From the NCBI RefSeq assembly GCF_046000175.1, contig NZ_JBEOMB010000053.1, forward strand, positions 34,319 to 98,318: a DNA stretch of 64,000 nt, read 5' to 3'. Shown here piece after piece: positions 34,189 through 44,420 of this stretch. This stretch comes from Rhodoplanes sp046000175 (lineage in GTDB: Bacteria; Pseudomonadota; Alphaproteobacteria; Rhizobiales; Xanthobacteraceae). Under the pieces are notes generated by a model, which searched no databases, had not been told where the DNA came from, and saw only the letters and a program-made list of their open reading frames with translations. The translations under genes and the position numbers were made by a program. Position 1 is the stretch's first letter; each line of letters starts with the position of its first letter.

Positions 34189-34800
34189 TCAGCTCGTCGC
34201 GCCCTTGTCCTTCTCGGACTCGCTGAGGCGCTCGAGCCGCTTCTGCATGTCCTCGAGCTGACGGCGCAGTGCCTCGATCTCACCGGGCTGCGCCTCGGCC
34301 TTGTCGCTCCGCTCGGTCGCCGGCTCCGCCTCGCCGCCCTCGCTGCGCCGCGCGAAGGGCGTGAACATCGTGAAGGCGCGCTGGAACATCTCCATGTTCC
34401 GCCGCACCTGCTCCTCCACGGTGCCGAAACCGCCGACGCCCCAGGTCTGTGTCATCTGGTCGCGGAACTTCGACTGCTCGCGTGAGAACATGTCGAGCGA
34501 GGACTCGAGATAGCGCGGCACCAGCATCTGCATGCTGTCGCCGTAGAAGCGGATGAGCTGCCGCAGGAACGCGATCGGCAGCAGGTTCTGGCCCTGCTTG
34601 CCCTCCTGCTCAAAGATGATCTGGGTGAGCACGGAGCGCGTGATGTCCTCGCCCGTCTTGGCGTCGTAGACGACGAAGTCCTCGCCCGACTTCAACATCG
34701 CGGCGAGATCCTCGAGCGTGACGTACGTGCTCGTACCGGTGTTGTAGAGGCGCCGATTGGCGTATTTCTTGATGATAACCGGGGCTTCCGACTTGGCCAT
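34189..34800 (-). CDS. phaR: Polyhydroxyalkanoate synthesis repressor PhaR
   Basis: A 203-residue PHB-responsive transcription repressor. The N-terminal PHB/PHA accumulation regulator DNA-binding domain (IIKKYANRRLYNTGTSTYVTL, about residues 9-70) is followed by the PHB_acc helical domain (LIRFYGDSMQMLVPRYLESS), a QTWG-containing linker and a charged coiled-coil tail (about 150-203). PhaR binds PHB granules and represses phasin and other genes until polymer forms. It is divergent from phaA, so the shared 481-base upstream region may contain its operator. Confidence 0.93.
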   Translation of the reverse strand: MAKSEAPVIIKKYANRRLYNTGTSTYVTLEDLAAMLKSGEDFVVYDAKTGEDITRSVLTQIIFEQEGKQGQNLLPIAFLRQLIRFYGDSMQMLVPRYLESSLDMFSREQSKFRDQMTQTWGVGGFGTVEEQVRRNMEMFQRAFTMFTPFARRSEGGEAEPATERSDKAEAQPGEIEALRRQLEDMQKRLERLSESEKDKGATS

Positions 34801-35281
34801 GGCGCTGTCGCTCTGCAACTGGGATGTCTGTAGGCGCGTCCTGTAGGATCGTCCTGTAGATCTCGGTGCGGAAGATCTTCTGCGCGTGCTCCAATTTGAG
34901 CTCGGGGTCCAAAAAATAGGCGAAATCTTCGGCGTCGGCTACCGTTTTGTGTGAGCATCCGCAAAAAGCTCGGAGGCCGGCTCCGCCCCACCGCACCGCC
35001 GTGCGCCCGCGTCCCAGGCGGCGGGGAGGGTCCGCCGACGGGCGGTCGGACAGCCGCGACGCCGCGGCGTTCGGGTGTCACCCGTTCGGGTGGTATCAAC
35101 GATTGTCGAGGTGAGCGCCGCTGTGCCAAGCTCTCCGCCGGCCGTACCGGGGTGTCCGGAGGCTGTCGCAGACAACCGATAATCGAGGTCGCGAGAGAAC
35201 GGGGCCCGCGAGACCACGCGGCGCGCACGGCGGGGAGTCGCCGCTGCGGCCGTCCTTCTGGAAACCAGGGAGCTTTCGAAC
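34801..35281. other. Intergenic region between divergent phaR and phaA
   Basis: 481 gene-free bases that must carry the promoters for both genes. An imperfect direct repeat, GTCCTGTAGG and GTCCTGTAGA, is at 34839-34860. An AT-rich element, CCAAAAAATAGG, is near 34910-34921. I see no convincing coding frame and no clear dyad that I could name as a PhaR operator. The half nearest phaA is GC-rich with only weak promoter-like patches. AGGGAGC at 35269-35275 is a fair ribosome-binding site for phaA. Confidence 0.5.
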
Positions 35282-36457
<1,176 letters not shown>

Positions 36458-36640
36458 AGGCGCGACACCTGACGACCCCTCGGGGGCGGCGCGCCGCTCC
36501 CGTCTTCTCCGGGCGGGCCCGGCGCAAATCGGTCACCGTTTCGGCGATCTCGATTTGCGTTCGGGCCCGCGCCGCGTTTTGATCGCCCCCGCTGCGGCCC
36601 GGTATCGCCGGACCGCGGCGAAAGCCGGTCGTCCGCCGCC

Positions 36641-36685
36641 GAGAGTCGGTCATCCGAGAGTCGGTCATCCGAGAGTCAGTCACCC
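36641..36685. repeat. Tandem repeat, three 15-bp units
   Basis: Units GAGAGTCGGTCATCC twice and GAGAGTCAGTCACCC once, ending five bases before the ATG of the downstream methyltransferase gene. It overlaps the position where its ribosome-binding site would be expected, with GAG-like elements repeated at 15-base steps. Confidence 0.9.
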
Positions 36686-36690
36686 GTCCC

Positions 36691-37455
36691 ATGTCGCTCG
36701 ACGTCGTCGACCTGCGAAACTTCTACGCCCAGCATCTCGGGACGGTGGCGCGCCGGTTCGTCGGCCGGGGCATCCGGTCGCGCTGGGCCGACACCCGCGG
36801 CCAGCGGGTGCTGGGGATCGGCTATCCGACCCCCTATCTCGGCCTGTTCCGCGAGCACGCCGAGCGCTGCCTCGCCTTCATGCCGGCCCAGCAGGGCGTG
36901 GTGCGCTGGCCGTCGGCGCGGCCGACGCTCGCGGCCCTGGTCGAGGAGTACGACCTGCCGCTGACCGACGCGGCGGTCGACCGGGTGCTGCTCGTCCACG
37001 CGCTGGAGATGGCCGAGGACGGCCTGTCGCTCCTGCGCGAGGTGTGGCGCGTGCTGGCGCCGAGCGGGCGCATCCTGGTGGTGATCCCCAACCGGCGCGG
37101 CCTGTGGGCCCGCATGGACACGACGCCGTTCGGCTACGGCCGCCCTTATTCGCGCACCCAGATTGTCCATCTGCTGCGTGAATCCTCGTTCACGCCGACC
37201 TCGTGGGGCGAGGCCCTCTACATGCCGCCGATCGGCAAGCGCTGGTTCCTGCGCTCGGCCCTCGCCTGGGAGCGCACCGGCGCGACGCTGGCGCTGCCGT
37301 TCGCCGGCGTCCACATCGTCGAGGCGACCAAGCAGGTCTACCGCGCGGCCGCGGTCCGCCGCGAGAAGCGCCGCCTGGTGCCGAGCCTGGAGCCGGCGCT
37401 GGAGCCGATGCCCGGCGCCGTGGCGCGGGTGCCGTGGGCGTCGGACGCCCGCTAA
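36691..37455 (+). CDS. SAM-dependent methyltransferase-like protein
   Basis: A 254-residue class I methyltransferase-like protein. Motif I is GQRVLGIGYPTPYLGLF (about residues 36-52), with the acidic post-motif and VDRVLLVHALEMAED as motif II/III. RVLAPSGRILVVIPNRRG is the typical strand-5 region. The glycine-rich loop is less canonical than in most family members, so activity is uncertain. Relatives sit near hydroxyacylglutathione hydrolase genes in Hyphomicrobiales. The 3' end overlaps the convergent glutathione transferase gene by four bases. Confidence 0.82.
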   Translation: MSLDVVDLRNFYAQHLGTVARRFVGRGIRSRWADTRGQRVLGIGYPTPYLGLFREHAERCLAFMPAQQGVVRWPSARPTLAALVEEYDLPLTDAAVDRVLLVHALEMAEDGLSLLREVWRVLAPSGRILVVIPNRRGLWARMDTTPFGYGRPYSRTQIVHLLRESSFTPTSWGEALYMPPIGKRWFLRSALAWERTGATLALPFAGVHIVEATKQVYRAAAVRREKRRLVPSLEPALEPMPGAVARVPWASDAR

Positions 37456-38171
37456 GGATCGAGCTCCGGGTAGCGCCGGAAGATGCCCATCTGGTTGAAC
37501 GGGATGCGGCGCTCGGAGGCGAGGTAGGCGGCGATGCGGGGCCGCGCCGCGACCGCGGCGCGCAGCGCGACGACGTGTGGAGCCTTGCGCTCCTGGCGCT
37601 TCATCGTTCTCGGGAAGGCGAAACGCAGGCCTTCGACCACCTGGAACAGCGACAGGTCCGCATAGGTGAGCCGGCGGCCCGTCAGCCACGGGCCGCCGCT
37701 GCGCTCCAGCACGGTCTCGCACCAGCCCAGAAACTTCGGGATCCGTTCTGTTCGAAAGCTCTCGGCGCGGCGCGCCGCCTCTTTCTTCTGGTCCTCGTAG
37801 TAGAGGCTGGAGGCGATCGGATGGTGGCTGTCGTGCGCCTCCACGACGAGATCGGCCAGCGTGAGCTGGATCTGGTGGACCCACAGCCGGCCGGACTCGG
37901 TCTTCGGGGCGAGTCCGTGACGGTCGCCGAGGAACAGGAGAATGGCGGCGGTCTGGCCGATCAGCAGCCGCCCGGCGCGCAGGACCGGCGGGGCGAAGGG
38001 CGGATGCGGCACGCTGTCGCCGTCGATGAGGGCCAGCATGGCCGGCACGCCGCCGTCGGGCTCGGGCGCGCGAGCGACGTCGTCGTAGGGGGCGTCGGCC
38101 TCCTCCAGGGCGAGGCGGACGAACTCGCCGCGCCCCTGGATGGTCGGCCAGTAGTAGAGCTCGTAAGCCAT
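37452..38171 (-). CDS. Glutathione S-transferase family protein
   Basis: A 239-residue protein. The N-terminal thioredoxin-fold half (MAYELYYWPTIQGRGEFVRL) carries the catalytic Tyr/Trp region and GQTAAILLFLGDRHG as the glutathione-binding segment. The alpha-helical C-terminal half includes LTYADLSLFQVVEGL. It resembles Sigma/Mu-like GSTs annotated in alphaproteobacteria. It ends four bases into the convergent methyltransferase gene. The ATG at 38171 is chosen because the canonical N-terminus starts there. Confidence 0.9.
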   Translation of the reverse strand: MAYELYYWPTIQGRGEFVRLALEEADAPYDDVARAPEPDGGVPAMLALIDGDSVPHPPFAPPVLRAGRLLIGQTAAILLFLGDRHGLAPKTESGRLWVHQIQLTLADLVVEAHDSHHPIASSLYYEDQKKEAARRAESFRTERIPKFLGWCETVLERSGGPWLTGRRLTYADLSLFQVVEGLRFAFPRTMKRQERKAPHVVALRAAVAARPRIAAYLASERRIPFNQMGIFRRYPELDP

Positions 38172-38443
38172 TCCGGTCTCCAGACGATGGTTGCGCCGTG
38201 CCTCCGACAACGGGTTCGCGCCGGCCTCGTTCGAGGCGGCGGCGTTGCGTCCGCCAACTTGGCCCGCGACATTCAGGATGTCGCGCGAAAGTCGACCATC
38301 CGCGGGTCACGATGTTGCGCTAGGGCGGTTGCGGCCGTATCTCAGGGCCACTGTTAAGATCGGAGGTCCGGCGCCGCCGGCCGGACGTATTCGCTGACAA
38401 ATCGATGTTGCCGGACCGCGTCGCGCGGTTCTCGGAGCGGGTG

Positions 38444-39607
38444 ATGGACGACCGCACGAAGCTCCTGAAGTCGCTGTCGATCGACCGCAGCCCGGCGGCC
38501 GAGGCGCCGCGGCGCCGGCTGTGGCCCGTGCTGGTTGGCGGCGTCGTGGTCGGCCTCGCGGCGGCGGCCGGCGTCGTGGCCTATCTCGGGCACGACGCTT
38601 CGCCGGCGCGCCCGCCCGCCATGTCGACCGCGGCCACACCCGCCGCCACGGGTGCGGCGCCTCCGGCCGCGCCGTCCACGACCGCCTCGCCCGCCTCCGG
38701 CACGCCCGCGCCGGGCGCTCCGGCGACCGTCGGCCAGGCGCCGTCAACGGCTCCCGCCGCGCGGCCGCGGGCCGGCGGCCTCGCCGCCTCCGGCTACGTG
38801 GTGGCGCGCCGCAAGGCGACCGTGGCGGCCGAGATCACCGGCAAGGTGACCGAGACGCTGGTCGAGGAGGGCATGGTGGTGGAGGCCGGCCAGCCGGTCG
38901 CTCGCATCGACTCGACGCTGGCCGAGACCGACCTGGCGCTCGCCCGCTCCAAGGTCGAGGCGGCCGAGGCGGCGGTCGGCGCCATCACGGCCGACCTGCG
39001 CGACGCCGAGCGCATCTTCGGCCGCGTCCAGAGCCTGTCGAAGCGCGACTTCGCCACCGAGGCCGACCTCACCCGCACCGAGGCGCGCGTCAACGTGCTG
39101 CGCGCCCAGCTCACCCAGTCGAAGGCCCAGCTCGACGCCGCCCGGCTGGAGGCGCGGCGCTACGGCGAGGTGCTCGACAAGCACACCATCAAGGCGCCGT
39201 TCGGCGGCGTCGTCGTCGATCGCAGCGCCCAGCCGGGCGAGATGATCTCGCCGATGTCGGCCGGCGGCAGCTTCACGCGCACGGGCATCTGCACCATCGT
39301 CGACATGGACTCGCTCGAGGTCGAGGTCGACGTCAACGAGGCCTTCATCGGCCGCGTCCACAAGGGCGGCCCGGTGCAGGCCGTGCTCGATGCCTATCCG
39401 GACTGGATGATCCCGGCCTATGTGATCGCCATCGTGCCGACCGCCAACCGCGAGAAGGCGACCGTCAAGGTGCGGGTCGGCTTCCGCGAGAAGGATCCGC
39501 GGATCCTGCCCGACATGGCCGTCAAGGTGACGTTCCTCGACGACACGGCGGCGAGCGGCGCCACCGGCGGCGCGGCCGCCCCGGAGCGTGCCGCGGCGGC
39601 GCGGTGA
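38444..39607 (+). CDS. Efflux periplasmic adaptor (MacA/HlyD type)
   Basis: A membrane-fusion protein of about 387 residues. One N-terminal membrane segment (LWPVLVGGVVVGLAAAAGVVAYL) is followed by an Ala/Pro-rich periplasmic linker, then a biotinyl-lipoyl-like domain (ATVAAEITGKVTETLVEEGMVV). A helical hairpin (about residues 170-250) and a beta-barrel domain with IKAPFGGVVVDRSAQPGEM follow. The ATG at 38444 is chosen because GGAG lies seven bases upstream; ATG 38405 in frame is an alternative. It begins a four-gene tripartite-like export operon with the ABC genes below. Confidence 0.9.
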   Translation: MDDRTKLLKSLSIDRSPAAEAPRRRLWPVLVGGVVVGLAAAAGVVAYLGHDASPARPPAMSTAATPAATGAAPPAAPSTTASPASGTPAPGAPATVGQAPSTAPAARPRAGGLAASGYVVARRKATVAAEITGKVTETLVEEGMVVEAGQPVARIDSTLAETDLALARSKVEAAEAAVGAITADLRDAERIFGRVQSLSKRDFATEADLTRTEARVNVLRAQLTQSKAQLDAARLEARRYGEVLDKHTIKAPFGGVVVDRSAQPGEMISPMSAGGSFTRTGICTIVDMDSLEVEVDVNEAFIGRVHKGGPVQAVLDAYPDWMIPAYVIAIVPTANREKATVKVRVGFREKDPRILPDMAVKVTFLDDTAASGATGGAAAPERAAAAR

Positions 39608-39642
39608 CCCCTCATCCATTCCCCAGCGGAGCGACTGCGTCG

Positions 39643-40338
39643 ATGTCCGACATGCCTCTCGTCCGTCTCGCCGGTGTCAGCAAGGGATTCGTCAAGGGCC
39701 GTGACGCGATCACGATCTTCGACCGGCTCGACCTGACGATCCCCGAGGGCGACTTCGTCGCCGTGATGGGGCCGTCGGGCTCCGGCAAGTCGACGTTGCT
39801 CAACCTGGTCGGCGGCATCGACCGGCCGGACGCGGGCGAGGTGAACGTCGCCGGCTCCCGCATCGACACGCTGTCGGAAGGCCAGCTCTCGCGCTGGCGC
39901 GCCGCGACGATCGGCTTCGTGTTCCAGTTCTACAACCTGATGCCGATGCTCTCGGCCGCCCAGAACGTCGAGCTGCCGCTCCTGCTCACCAAGCTGGGCA
40001 AGGCGGAGCGCAGGACCCACGTCGAGACGGCGCTGACGATCGTCAACCTCGCCGATCGCGCCAAGCATTACCCGCGCGAGATGTCGGGTGGCCAGCAGCA
40101 GCGCGTCGCCATCGCCCGCGCCATCGTGTCGGACCCCAAGCTCCTGCTCTGCGACGAGCCCACCGGCGACCTCGACCGCGGCTCGGCCGACGAGATCCTG
40201 AACATGCTGAAGATCCTCAACCGCGATCTCGGCAAGACCATCGTGATGGTGACGCACGATCCCGCCGCGGCGCGCTTCGCCAAGCGCACCCTCCACCTCG
40301 ACAAGGGGCATTTCGAGGAGAAGGAGCTGGCGGCGTGA
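39643..40338 (+). CDS. ABC transporter ATP-binding protein (MacB/LolD type)
   Basis: A 231-residue ATPase: Walker A GPSGSGKSTLL (about residues 41-51), Q-loop at FQFYNLMPML, signature MSGGQQQRVAIARA, Walker B LLLCDEPTGDLD and switch His in VTHDPAAARFA. The sequence belongs to the LolD/MacB/FtsE-like class that drives mechanotransmission, not solute import. Its stop overlaps the next GTG (GTGA). It pairs with the two FtsX-type permeases. Confidence 0.95.
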   Translation: MSDMPLVRLAGVSKGFVKGRDAITIFDRLDLTIPEGDFVAVMGPSGSGKSTLLNLVGGIDRPDAGEVNVAGSRIDTLSEGQLSRWRAATIGFVFQFYNLMPMLSAAQNVELPLLLTKLGKAERRTHVETALTIVNLADRAKHYPREMSGGQQQRVAIARAIVSDPKLLLCDEPTGDLDRGSADEILNMLKILNRDLGKTIVMVTHDPAAARFAKRTLHLDKGHFEEKELAA

Positions 40339-41495
40339 ACGACCTCGTGCTGATCCGCAAGAACCTGTTCCGCAAGAAACTGCGGGCGATCCTGATGATC
40401 GTCTCGATCCTGATCGCCTTCGCGATCTTCGGCGTGCTGGCGGCGTTCGAGCGGGCCTTCAACGCCGGCGAGGACGTCTCCGAGGCCGACCGGCTGGTGG
40501 TGGTCAACAAGATCAACTTCACCCAGCCGCTGCCGATCGCCTACTTCAACCGCATCGCCGCCGTGGAGGGCGTCAAGGACGTCACCTTCGCCAACTGGTT
40601 CGGCGGCTACTATCAGGATCCGAAGAACTTCGTGATCGTGATGGCGGTCGAGCCCGAGAGCTATCTGCGGATCAGCTCCAGTGACTTCGTGATCACGCCG
40701 GAGATGACGCAGGCTTTCGTGCGAAACCGCACCGGCGCGCTGGTCGGCCGCGCCCTCGCCGACAAGTGGGGCTGGAAGGTCGGCGACCGCATCCCGATCT
40801 CGTCCAGCATCTTCTCGCAGAAGAACGGCTCGCAAACCTGGGACGTCACCATCGTCGGCATCTTCGACAAGGCGAAGCCGCAGGCCGACACCAACCTGAT
40901 GTTCATCCAGTACCCGTATTTCGACGAGACCCGCTCGTTCGCCAAGGACACGATCGGCTGGCTGATCCTCAAGACCGAGTCGTCGGCCATCAACGACCGG
41001 GTGATCAAGACCATCGACGCGATGTTCGCCAACTCCTCCTGGGAGACCGCGACCGACACCGAGAAGGCCTTCAACAAGGCCTTCGTGGCGCAGCTCGGCA
41101 ACGTCGCCCTGATCGTCACGCTCGTCGTCGGGGCCGCCTTCGTGACGATCCTGATGATCGTCGGCAACACCATGGTGATGGCGGTGCGCGAGCGCACCCG
41201 CGAGATCGCCGTGCTCAAGACGCTCGGCTTCTCCGGCGCCCGCGTGCTGCGCCTGGTGCTCGGCGAGACGCTGCTGCTCGCGCTGATCGGCGGAACGCTG
41301 GGCCTCGCGCTCGCCACCGTCTTCACCTACTTCATGCGCAACACGCTCGCCATGTTCGTGCCCGGCCTCTCGATGAGTCCCGGCATCGTGCTGACCGCCT
41401 TCGGATTCATGATCCTGCTCGGGCTCGCCACCGGCCTGGTGCCGGCCCTCAACGCCTTCAAGCTGAAGATCGTCGAAGCGATGGGGCGCGGCTGA
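40335..41495 (+). CDS. ABC transporter permease, FtsX/MacB family
   Basis: A 386-residue inner-membrane protein with one N-terminal membrane helix (LRAILMIVSILIAFAIFGVLAAF), a large periplasmic MacB-PCD-like domain (about residues 45-240) and three C-terminal helices in the FtsX domain (IVTLVVGAAFVTILMIVG; MAVRERTREIAVLKTLGF). The GTG start overlaps the ATPase gene by four bases. The next gene is a paralogous permease; the two presumably form a heterodimer. Confidence 0.92.
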   Translation: MNDLVLIRKNLFRKKLRAILMIVSILIAFAIFGVLAAFERAFNAGEDVSEADRLVVVNKINFTQPLPIAYFNRIAAVEGVKDVTFANWFGGYYQDPKNFVIVMAVEPESYLRISSSDFVITPEMTQAFVRNRTGALVGRALADKWGWKVGDRIPISSSIFSQKNGSQTWDVTIVGIFDKAKPQADTNLMFIQYPYFDETRSFAKDTIGWLILKTESSAINDRVIKTIDAMFANSSWETATDTEKAFNKAFVAQLGNVALIVTLVVGAAFVTILMIVGNTMVMAVRERTREIAVLKTLGFSGARVLRLVLGETLLLALIGGTLGLALATVFTYFMRNTLAMFVPGLSMSPGIVLTAFGFMILLGLATGLVPALNAFKLKIVEAMGRG

Positions 41496-41496
41496 C

Positions 41497-42675
41497 ATGC
41501 TGAAGCAGATCGCCGCCGTCACGGCCATCAATCTGAGGAGCATCCCGCAGCGCTTCTGGCTGTCGCTGTCGACCGTGGTCGCGGTCGCGCTGGTCGTGAT
41601 GGTGCTCTTGTCGTTCCTCGCCATGTCGGCCGGCTTCCGCCGCACGCTCGCCAGCTCCGGCGCCGACGACATCGCCATCGTGCTGCGCGCCGGCGCCCGC
41701 GCCGAGCTGAACAGCGTGATCGCCCGCGATCAGGTGCGGCTGCTCGAGGACGCGCCCGGCATCGCCCGCGATCCGCAGGGCAAGCCGCTCACCTCGGCCG
41801 AGCTGTATCTCGTCGTCGACGGCATCAAGCGCACCACCGGCACCAAGGCGAACCTGCCGCTGCGCGGCATCGGCGAGAGCGGCGCGGCGATCCGCAAAGG
41901 CATCCGCCTGGTCGAGGGACGGATGTTCGAGCCCGGCCGCAACGAGGTCGTGGTGGGCAAGAGCCTGCTGCGCGAGTTCTCCGGCTTCGAGCTCGGCCGC
42001 ACCGTGAAGTTCGGCACCAGCCAGTGGACCGTGGTCGGCGTGTTCGAGGCCGAGGGCAGCGTCTTCGAGTCGGAGATCTGGGCCGACCTGCCGGTCGTGC
42101 AGAGCCTGTTCAACCGCCCCAACACGTTCCAGATTCTTCGCGCCCGGCTCACCGACCCTGGGGCGCTCGCGGCGCTGAAAGCTTATAACGACGGCGATCC
42201 GCGCCTGAAGCTCGACGTGAAGTCCGAGAAGGACTACTTCTCGGAGCAGTCCTCGCAGACCTCCGATCTGATCCAGAAGCTCGGCTGGCCGCTCGCCATC
42301 GCGATGGCGTTCGGGGCGCTCGCCGGCGCGCTCAACACCATGTACTCGTCGGTCGCCTCGCGCTCGGTCGAGATCGCGACGCTGCGTGCCATCGGGTTCG
42401 GCGGCTTCCCGGCCTTCGTCGGCACGCTGGTCGAGTCGCTCTTGCTCGCCGGCGTGGGCGGCGTGATCGGCGCGGTCGCGACCTTCCTGATCTTCGACGG
42501 CTTCTCGGCGGCGACGCTGGGCGCGAGCTTCACCCAGATCGTGTTCAGCTTCCAGCTGACGCCCGCGCTGATCGGGCAGGGCGTCGCGCTCGCCCTGATC
42601 GTCGGCCTGATCGGCGGCCTGCTGCCGGCGATCCGTGCCGCCCGCATGCCGATCGTCCAGGGGCTGCAGGGGTAG
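41497..42675 (+). CDS. ABC transporter permease, FtsX/MacB family (second)
   Basis: A 392-residue paralogue of the preceding gene with the same plan: an N-terminal helix (FWLSLSTVVAVALVVMVLLSFL), a large periplasmic domain, and C-terminal FtsX helices containing VEIATLRAIGFGGFPAFVGTLVESL. The stop of its partner and this ATG are one base apart. The four-gene set (adaptor, ATPase, two permeases) matches DevBCA/MacAB-like exporters; the substrate could be a lipid, peptide or siderophore and is not predictable. Confidence 0.92.
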   Translation: MLKQIAAVTAINLRSIPQRFWLSLSTVVAVALVVMVLLSFLAMSAGFRRTLASSGADDIAIVLRAGARAELNSVIARDQVRLLEDAPGIARDPQGKPLTSAELYLVVDGIKRTTGTKANLPLRGIGESGAAIRKGIRLVEGRMFEPGRNEVVVGKSLLREFSGFELGRTVKFGTSQWTVVGVFEAEGSVFESEIWADLPVVQSLFNRPNTFQILRARLTDPGALAALKAYNDGDPRLKLDVKSEKDYFSEQSSQTSDLIQKLGWPLAIAMAFGALAGALNTMYSSVASRSVEIATLRAIGFGGFPAFVGTLVESLLLAGVGGVIGAVATFLIFDGFSAATLGASFTQIVFSFQLTPALIGQGVALALIVGLIGGLLPAIRAARMPIVQGLQG

Positions 42676-42707
42676 GGGGCGGAGGGGCGCGAAGGCGCCG
42701 CCACTTG

Positions 42708-42790
42708 CTCCGCTCATTCCCGCGAAGGCGGGAATCCAGGGGCCGCTCGCCGTGTCGCCCCTGGGTCCCCGCCTTCGCGGGGACGAGCGG
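42708..42790. repeat. Dispersed palindromic repeat, family C copy 1
   Basis: Ends CTCCGCTCATTCCCGCGAAGG and CCCCGCCTTCGCGGGGACGAGCGG, inner GGGAATCCAGGGG and CCCCTGGGTCCC. The second copy is at 49691-49773. It lies between convergent genes. Confidence 0.9.
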
Positions 42791-42808
42791 ATCAAACAAC
42801 CGCCTCAC

Positions 42809-42844
42809 CGTGGATGGCCGGGACGAGCCCGGCCATGACGACGG
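42809..42844. repeat. Partial copy of repeat family B
   Basis: CGTGGATGGCCGGG followed by ACGAGCCCGGCCATGACG matches one arm of the family B repeats at 21634 and 45086; the second arm is missing. It abuts the family C copy, so two repeat types lie back to back. Confidence 0.7.
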
Positions 42845-42859
42845 AAAGGCCGCCGTTCC

Positions 42860-44290
42860 TCACCCCACCAGCACATTCCGGAACTGCCAGGGATCGGACT
42901 CGTCGATGTCCTCCGGGAACAGGCCGGGGCGGCCGGTCAGCGGCGTCCAGTCCGTGTAGGTGCCGATCACCGGGCCGAGATAGGGCCGCTGCACCTCGAG
43001 GCAGCGGCGGAAGTCCATGTCGTCGGCCTCGACGATGCCGGCCTCCGGATTCTCCAGCGCCCACACCATGCCGGCGAGCACGGCGGACGTCACCTGCAGG
43101 CCGGTGGCGTTCTGATAGGGCGCCAGCTCGCGGGTCTCGTCGATCGAGAGCTGCGAGCCGTACCAGTAGGCGTTCTTGGCGTGGCCGTAGATCAGCACGC
43201 CGAGCTCGTCGATCCCGTCGACGATCTCGTTCTCGTCGAGAATGTGGATCTTGTCCTGGCGCTTGCCGGCGGCGCCGAACAATTCGTGCAGCGACAGCAC
43301 GGCGTCGTTCGCCGGGTGATAGGCGTAGTGGCAGGTCGGCCGGTAGACGACGGTGCCGCCGTCCCGCACCGTCAGATAGTCGGCGATCGAGATCGCCTCG
43401 TTGTGCGTCACCAGGAAGCCGTACTGGGCCTGCGCGGTCGGGGTCCACGAGCGCACCCGGGTGTTGGCGCCGGGCTGCAGCAGATAGATGGCGGCGCCGC
43501 AGCCGACCTCGTGGGTGCGGCCGTTCGCCGGCATCCACGTCTCGTGAGTCCCGAAGCCCAGCTCGGCCGGCTGCATGCCCTCGGACAGGAAGCCCTCGAC
43601 CGACCAGGTGTTGACGAACACGTTCTGGGGCTTGGGATGCTTGGCGCGCTGCGTGTCGCGCTCGGCGATGTGGATGCCCTTCACGCCGAGCTTCTGGGCG
43701 AGCTTGCCCCACGCCTCGCGCGATTTCGGTTCGACCGTCTCGACGCCGGTGTCGCGGGCGATGTCGAGCAGCGCCTGCTTGACGAACCACGACACCATGC
43801 CGGGATTGGCGCCGCAGCACGACACCGCCGTGATGCCGCCGGGCTTCTTGCGACGCGCCTCCAGCACGGCCTCGCGCAGCATGTAGTTGGAGCGCGCCGC
43901 GGTGCTGGCCGACTTGTCGAAGTAGAAGCCGGGCCACGGCTCGGCGACCGTGTCGATGTAGAAGCAGCCGAGCTCGCGGGCCAGCTCCATGATGGCGACC
44001 GACGAGGTGTCGACCGACAGGTTCACGCAGAAGCCGCGGCCTTCGCCCTTGGTCAGCAGCGGCGGCAGCAGCTCACGATAGTTGTCCTTGGTGATCGCCT
44101 CGTGGACGAAGCGGATGCCGCGCTCGTCGAGCAGCCGGCGGTCGGCGTCGCTCGGGTCGATCACCACGAAGCGCGACTTGTCGAACTGGAAGTGCCGCTC
44201 GATCAGCGGCAGGGTTCCCTTCCCGATCGAGCCGAACCCGATCATGACGATCGGTCCGTCGATTCGGGCGTGCACGGGCCAATCTTTCAT
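42860..44290 (-). CDS. hss: Homospermidine synthase
   Basis: A 476-residue NAD-dependent enzyme that forms homospermidine from putrescine. The N-terminal Rossmann motif is PIVMIGFGSIGKGTLPLIER (residues 14-33). Other conserved family segments are NLSVDTSSVAIMELAREL, SCCGANPGMVSWFVKQAL and TPTAQAQYGFLVTHNEAIS, and the C-terminal region ends DPWQFRNVLVG. The length and segments follow the alphaproteobacterial enzyme known from Blastochloris. It is the third gene of a minus-strand run with ornithine decarboxylase and a GNAT protein. Confidence 0.95.
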   Translation of the reverse strand: MKDWPVHARIDGPIVMIGFGSIGKGTLPLIERHFQFDKSRFVVIDPSDADRRLLDERGIRFVHEAITKDNYRELLPPLLTKGEGRGFCVNLSVDTSSVAIMELARELGCFYIDTVAEPWPGFYFDKSASTAARSNYMLREAVLEARRKKPGGITAVSCCGANPGMVSWFVKQALLDIARDTGVETVEPKSREAWGKLAQKLGVKGIHIAERDTQRAKHPKPQNVFVNTWSVEGFLSEGMQPAELGFGTHETWMPANGRTHEVGCGAAIYLLQPGANTRVRSWTPTAQAQYGFLVTHNEAISIADYLTVRDGGTVVYRPTCHYAYHPANDAVLSLHELFGAAGKRQDKIHILDENEIVDGIDELGVLIYGHAKNAYWYGSQLSIDETRELAPYQNATGLQVTSAVLAGMVWALENPEAGIVEADDMDFRRCLEVQRPYLGPVIGTYTDWTPLTGRPGLFPEDIDESDPWQFRNVLVG

Positions 44291-44420
44291 TGCGGGTGCT
44301 CCGAAGCAGACGTGGATGGAAGAGGGGACGGCGGCGCGGGCGTCACCCGCCCGACCGGGGGGAGGTGAGGTGCGCGCCGCAAAATGACGCGCCCTCGTGA
44401 ACGACAAACGACGGCAAAGA

